DNA of 64,000 nt from Cognatishimia coralii (GTDB lineage Bacteria > Pseudomonadota > Alphaproteobacteria > Rhodobacterales > Rhodobacteraceae). This document shows, one piece after another, positions 61,401-64,000 of this stretch; the first letter of the stretch is position 1; each line of letters begins with the position of its first letter. The stretch spans positions 221,371-285,370 of the forward strand of contig NZ_JBBGAZ010000003.1 in NCBI RefSeq assembly GCF_037478305.1, read 5' to 3'. The notes below the pieces were generated by a model. It was not told the DNA's origin and did not search any database. It saw only the letters and a program-made list of their open reading frames with translations. The position numbers were made by a program, and so were the translations under genes.

Positions 61401-64000
61401 GGGAATATCAGCATCATCAATCAGATTGGCGACGTCGACCTCGACCGGATCAGTCAGCTCTGTGCCACCGCCGCTTGCGTGAACCGCTGCCACGTACACG
61501 TCAGTGCTATTGCCCGTGTAGCTTCCGGAAGAGGTGTAGTAGTTCGTGTAGTTGTACCAAGTGATGGCAAACCCACCGTCATTCAAAGCCGTGACGCGCG
61601 CCTGACTGTCTTGAGACCTGTCATAGCCACTCGCGTCTTGGACCACATTGCCCAGCGTAATCAAATCGCCAACTGCATTGCCTTCTTCGTCGAAACGTTG
61701 GGCCTGAACGACCTGCTGGCTTTCGACAAACGTGGACCCGTTGTAGGTTTGCTGATTGGAATACCATGTGACCACAAAGCCACCGCCCAGAAGATCAGTG
61801 ATCTGAGGGTCGCTGTCCCCGATGCTATCATAGAGCTGGTAGCTGCCGGTGGTGCGCTCGCCTGTTTCGCTGATCTTTTGTGCGGCCGCGACAGCGTCCC
61901 CGTTCTCGTCAAACTTTTGCACATAGATGTCGCGGGTGTATTCAATCGCAGTTGTTCCGCTATACGCAAAGTAATTTCCATACCACGTGACAACAAACCC
62001 ACCATCCGCGGTCCCGGCGACCTTTGGATTATAGTCATAAGCCCGGTCGCGATCATCTGGACTGTAAGAGGTGTCGACCTCGCCGATGGACAGTTCTCCG
62101 GTGACCGGTTGACCATCCGCATCATAGACTCTCGCCCAGATATTTTCTGCAGAAGAAACGAAAGTCGAGCCATTGTATTCCTCGTGCCGTCCACTCCAGG
62201 TGACAACGTAGCCGCCATTTTCCAGAGCTGCGATTTCCGGTGTGTTGTCGCGATAGGCGTCATTCGTACGACCATTGCTTTGGTAGGACTCCGTTTGCGA
62301 CACTTGCACAGAGTTGCCCTGCGCAACACCGTCCGCGTCAAACCGCTGCAGGAAGATGTCATTGGAAAAACCAACATATGTCGTGCCGGAGTAATTATTG
62401 TACTGCCCCTGCCAGACCACCGCAAAGCTGCCATCTTCTGACGCTGCAATTTTTGGGATATAGTCCGTGTGGCGGTCGATATTATCCTGGCTGTAAGACC
62501 TGTCGATGCTCCCCAAAGAGACTTCTGCGCCGCGCGCCGTGCCATCATTGTCAAATGCACGGACATAAACGTTTTGCTCATAAGAGCGGCTGTCGAGTGT
62601 CGTGCCACTGACATCATAATGGTTACCGCGCCAGGATACCGCGATGCCACCGTCGGCAAGCGCTGCGATCTCAGGCTGATAATCTTGGAAGGCGTCGTAA
62701 GCCGTAGTGCTGCCATTTGCAGCCGGCACGGTCTGAGACACTTTGATCGGATCAGAGCTGGTCGGTGCGCCGCTCGCGTCAAAGATCTGAACGTAGATAT
62801 CGCGTTCATATTGAGTCTGTGACGTTCCAGTATAGGACCGGTAGTCACCCTCCCACGTCATGGCAAAGCCACCGTCAGACATGCTGACCATACGGGGATT
62901 GTACTCAAAGGCTCGGTCTACGTCCGTGTCGCCGCTGTAAGTGGTATCAATTTCTCCAAACAGCATCTTTGCACCAACAGGCTGATCATCTGCGCCGTAA
63001 ATCTGTACGGCAATCTGGTCGGTTTGCGATGTTCTGGTTGTGCCTGAGTATTCGGCGTCAATTTCACGCCAGGCAACTGCGTACCCCCCGTCGCCAAAGG
63101 CAATGACCGATGGATTATAGTCACTGTTTGCGTCGTATTGATAAGATCCACTCTGATATTGATCTGTTGTGGACACTTGTTGCGACGTCACAACTGGGTT
63201 TTCATCAAAGACAAAGCCCGCACCCTCTGGTGCAACTGCCGTATCCTGTGCCGTTGGCGCGATATTGTCGGTGACGCCGGTCACGGTCATCGTCGCAGTA
63301 TTGCTGACCGTGGTTGTGCCATCGTCAATGTCATAGCTGATTGTGACAACGCGGCTTTCGCCCTGCCCCAGATCCTCGCCATATTGGATCGGATCAATCG
63401 AGATCGTGCCGTCGCCATTGTCAGTGAAGCTCAGAGCAACGCCCATGTCGTCCACAACGCTAATGCCAGACACAGACAGGTTGTCTCCGTCGATGTCCGT
63501 CGCACTCGCCAATAGATCAATCGTCTGAGATCCGCCGTCCTCGTCCACTGTTCCAGCGTTGATAGCCGCTGCTGCTGGCGCGTCGTTAATACCTGTGATG
63601 GTGATGGTTGCCGTCTCGGTCGAAGTGCCGCCGTTGCCATCATCCACGGTGTAGGTAAAGCTGTCAGTCGAGGTCTCACCTTCTGCCAGATGCTCAAAGG
63701 CTCCGTTGGCCGAATAGGTAAAGGTGCCGTCACCGTTATTTGTGACCTCGCCTTGTGTCCCTGTCGTATCCACGCTGAAGCTATGGGTATCCGTTGTATC
63801 TACGTCGCTGAAATCAGCGGACACAGTCACCGTATCCGGCGCAGGTTGCGGAACTGATGTGAATTGCACAGCACCCACGTCAATATTCCCAACACGATTG
63901 TCCTGGAACGAGATAATCTCTGCTGAAATCTCATAAGTCGTTGGACCATCTGGTGTTTCTACGTCTGGCACAGAAATTGTCAGCGTCGCGTTGGAGACGC
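58461..64000 (-). CDS. Giant VCBS/tandem-repeat surface protein, N-terminus beyond the window
   Basis: At least 1845 residues of an extracellular repeat protein are visible; the frame is open to the right edge (VSNATLTIS precedes the first in-window start-like codon, a GTG), so the start lies outside. From the N-terminal side it holds a VCBS domain (TDSFTYTVDDGNGGTSTET..TITGINDAP), a cadherin-like domain, block A of eight propeller-like repeats (61480-63120), an Ig-like domain, a second VCBS domain, block B of eight repeats (59120-60830), another Ig-like domain and a short C-terminal domain ending LDGDGFLI. Repeats follow the pattern DGG(F/Y)(A/V)VxW..G..YSGT, then R-F-D-A-D-G. It is likely a secreted adhesin or biofilm protein; export is probably by type I secretion, but no RTX tail is seen. 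Confidence 0.82.
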   Translation of the reverse strand, partial: VSNATLTISVPDVETPDGPTTYEISAEIISFQDNRVGNIDVGAVQFTSVPQPAPDTVTVSADFSDVDTTDTHSFSVDTTGTQGEVTNNGDGTFTYSANGAFEHLAEGETSTDSFTYTVDDGNGGTSTETATITITGINDAPAAAAINAGTVDEDGGSQTIDLLASATDIDGDNLSVSGISVVDDMGVALSFTDNGDGTISIDPIQYGEDLGQGESRVVTISYDIDDGTTTVSNTATMTVTGVTDNIAPTAQDTAVAPEGAGFVFDENPVVTSQQVSTTDQYQSGSYQYDANSDYNPSVIAFGDGGYAVAWREIDAEYSGTTRTSQTDQIAVQIYGADDQPVGAKMLFGEIDTTYSGDTDVDRAFEYNPRMVSMSDGGFAMTWEGDYRSYTGTSQTQYERDIYVQIFDASGAPTSSDPIKVSQTVPAANGSTTAYDAFQDYQPEIAALADGGIAVSWRGNHYDVSGTTLDSRSYEQNVYVRAFDNDGTARGAEVSLGSIDRSYSQDNIDRHTDYIPKIAASEDGSFAVVWQGQYNNYSGTTYVGFSNDIFLQRFDADGVAQGNSVQVSQTESYQSNGRTNDAYRDNTPEIAALENGGYVVTWSGRHEEYNGSTFVSSAENIWARVYDADGQPVTGELSIGEVDTSYSPDDRDRAYDYNPKVAGTADGGFVVTWYGNYFAYSGTTAIEYTRDIYVQKFDENGDAVAAAQKISETGERTTGSYQLYDSIGDSDPQITDLLGGGFVVTWYSNQQTYNGSTFVESQQVVQAQRFDEEGNAVGDLITLGNVVQDASGYDRSQDSQARVTALNDGGFAITWYNYTNYYTSSGSYTGNSTDVYVAAVHASGGGTELTDPVEVDVANLIDDADIPDGDQLTVTVATGSNGSTATVNGTVISLLPNAAYYAALGKDETEDETFTYTVTDLAGAQATATITLTVTGNNDKPEANAISGAADEDGPATTLTADFTDVDTNDTHTYSVNTADTLGVVTNNGDGTFDYDPNGAFEALAVGETTTDTFKYTVRDAAGKSSTATATVTITGENDAPTAQAAAISNGYVYAEVPETNQQQVSVTDPYTSGSRTYDANYDREQQVVAFGDGGYAVAWRQQDGTYSGSTQVSREDQIAVQIYDAEHNPVGGIQTFGEVDQSNIYDDLDRSYDYRPMLTEMPDGGFAMVWYGDYRSYTGTTTTRYERDIFVQVFDATGDPTSTDPIQVSQTVHATNGSITQFDAFQDYNPTIGGLADGGVAITWQSQEYALSGTSVITTSRDQQIKVQTFDADGTARGSAVELGSDDRSYSGDNVDRHFEYEPRIATSDDGGFAVVWHGSYSNYSGTTYVGQSQDVFIQLFNADGTVQGATQQVTQTVNYTSGSSTRDAHRDYNPEVTALSDGGYAVVWYGEHSTYSGSTRTSSENNVYVRVYDGNGQAVNQAVSLGSVDTSYSTDTYDRHYDQAPNITATEDGGFVVVWQGDYYDYSGTTQTGYDSDIWVQRFDADGAQVGASEKLSQTVYRTSGSSEYDEFRDYNPVVTNLEGGGYVVVWQSNQRTYSGSTFVSSEQLIQAQLFNAEGERVGDVIDFGTVDQDSSGNDRSSESSPEVAALSGGGFAITWYNNTQNYSSSGSYLGNSTDVMVGAVQPIGNGTLADGVVVDVADKIDDVDLPGGDTLTVTVDAVGSNGSTATVNGTEITISPNLTLYAPLAKGETAEETFTYTVTDASGAQASATLTFTARGENDAPVVESVTYSALDSGTIAFSDVDNGDTHTVAATDATITGDASALAGIDVFDFISFDAVDQAGDTVDWTINVPSAAQSAVAAALADGETLTIDYTVGVSDEEEDLAQTTVSITLDGDGFLI

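Overview
The window is about 57-58% GC chromosome from an alphaproteobacterium, almost certainly a marine Rhodobacteraceae (Roseobacter group). The case rests on the housekeeping block murA-DUF2948-hisD-UPF0262-LMW phosphatase-infA-maf-RNase E/G-yacG, two TRAP transport systems, a candidate dihydroxypropanesulfonate (DHPS) locus, a carboxyspermidine polyamine operon, a myo-inositol locus, and two very large or repetitive surface/secreted proteins (RTX-Hint and VCBS-type). I saw no insertion sequence, integrase, prophage or CRISPR array. No gene-free gap exceeds 300 bases; the longest are 4499-4765 (holds tRNA-Phe), 56733-56987 (nothing recognised) and 10785-11012 (holds a candidate structured RNA).

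Layout. 1-4.5 kb: end of a TRAP operon, a DUF475/TerC-like membrane protein, an HpsN-type dehydrogenase and a universal stress protein. 4.6-14.5 kb: housekeeping block on the minus strand, interrupted by GNAT/DUF1330/nitrilase-like genes and an SDR gene, flanked by tRNA-Phe and tRNA-Thr. 14.6-19.8 kb: polyamine operon (arginine decarboxylase, carboxy(nor)spermidine dehydrogenase, carboxynorspermidine decarboxylase, agmatinase). 20-33 kb: inositol catabolism and uptake, with a LacI regulator and two matching perfect palindromic operators. 33-34 kb: a glycosyltransferase.

34.1-46.8 kb is the most interesting part, a nitric-oxide/low-oxygen respiratory island. One arm is a tightly overlapping minus-strand run: cytochrome c, group III truncated globin, DUF2189, DUF1971, ccoN-O-Q-P, a 54-residue membrane protein, ccoI, ccoS. 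The other arm is a norY-norS-senC-orf1-nirC operon, divergent from an NsrR-type Rrf2 regulator. NorS is a B-family-like heme-copper subunit that keeps all the heme and CuB histidines but has Asn where oxygen reductases have the cross-linked Tyr, as expected for an sNOR-type NO reductase. Similar candidate NsrR operators precede both arms. ccoN carries an in-frame TGA where a conserved Trp is expected, and ccoG/ccoH are absent.

46.8-53.7 kb: TRAP transporter, ThDP-dependent decarboxylase-like enzyme, aldehyde dehydrogenase and IclR regulator, probably a small catabolic unit for an aromatic or similar 2-oxoacid. 53.7-64 kb: a 1007-residue RTX protein with a C-terminal Hint domain, a glutathionyl-hydroquinone reductase-like protein, a small unknown ORF, and more than 1840 residues of a giant repeat protein running off the right edge, built from a duplicated module with eight propeller-like repeats per copy.
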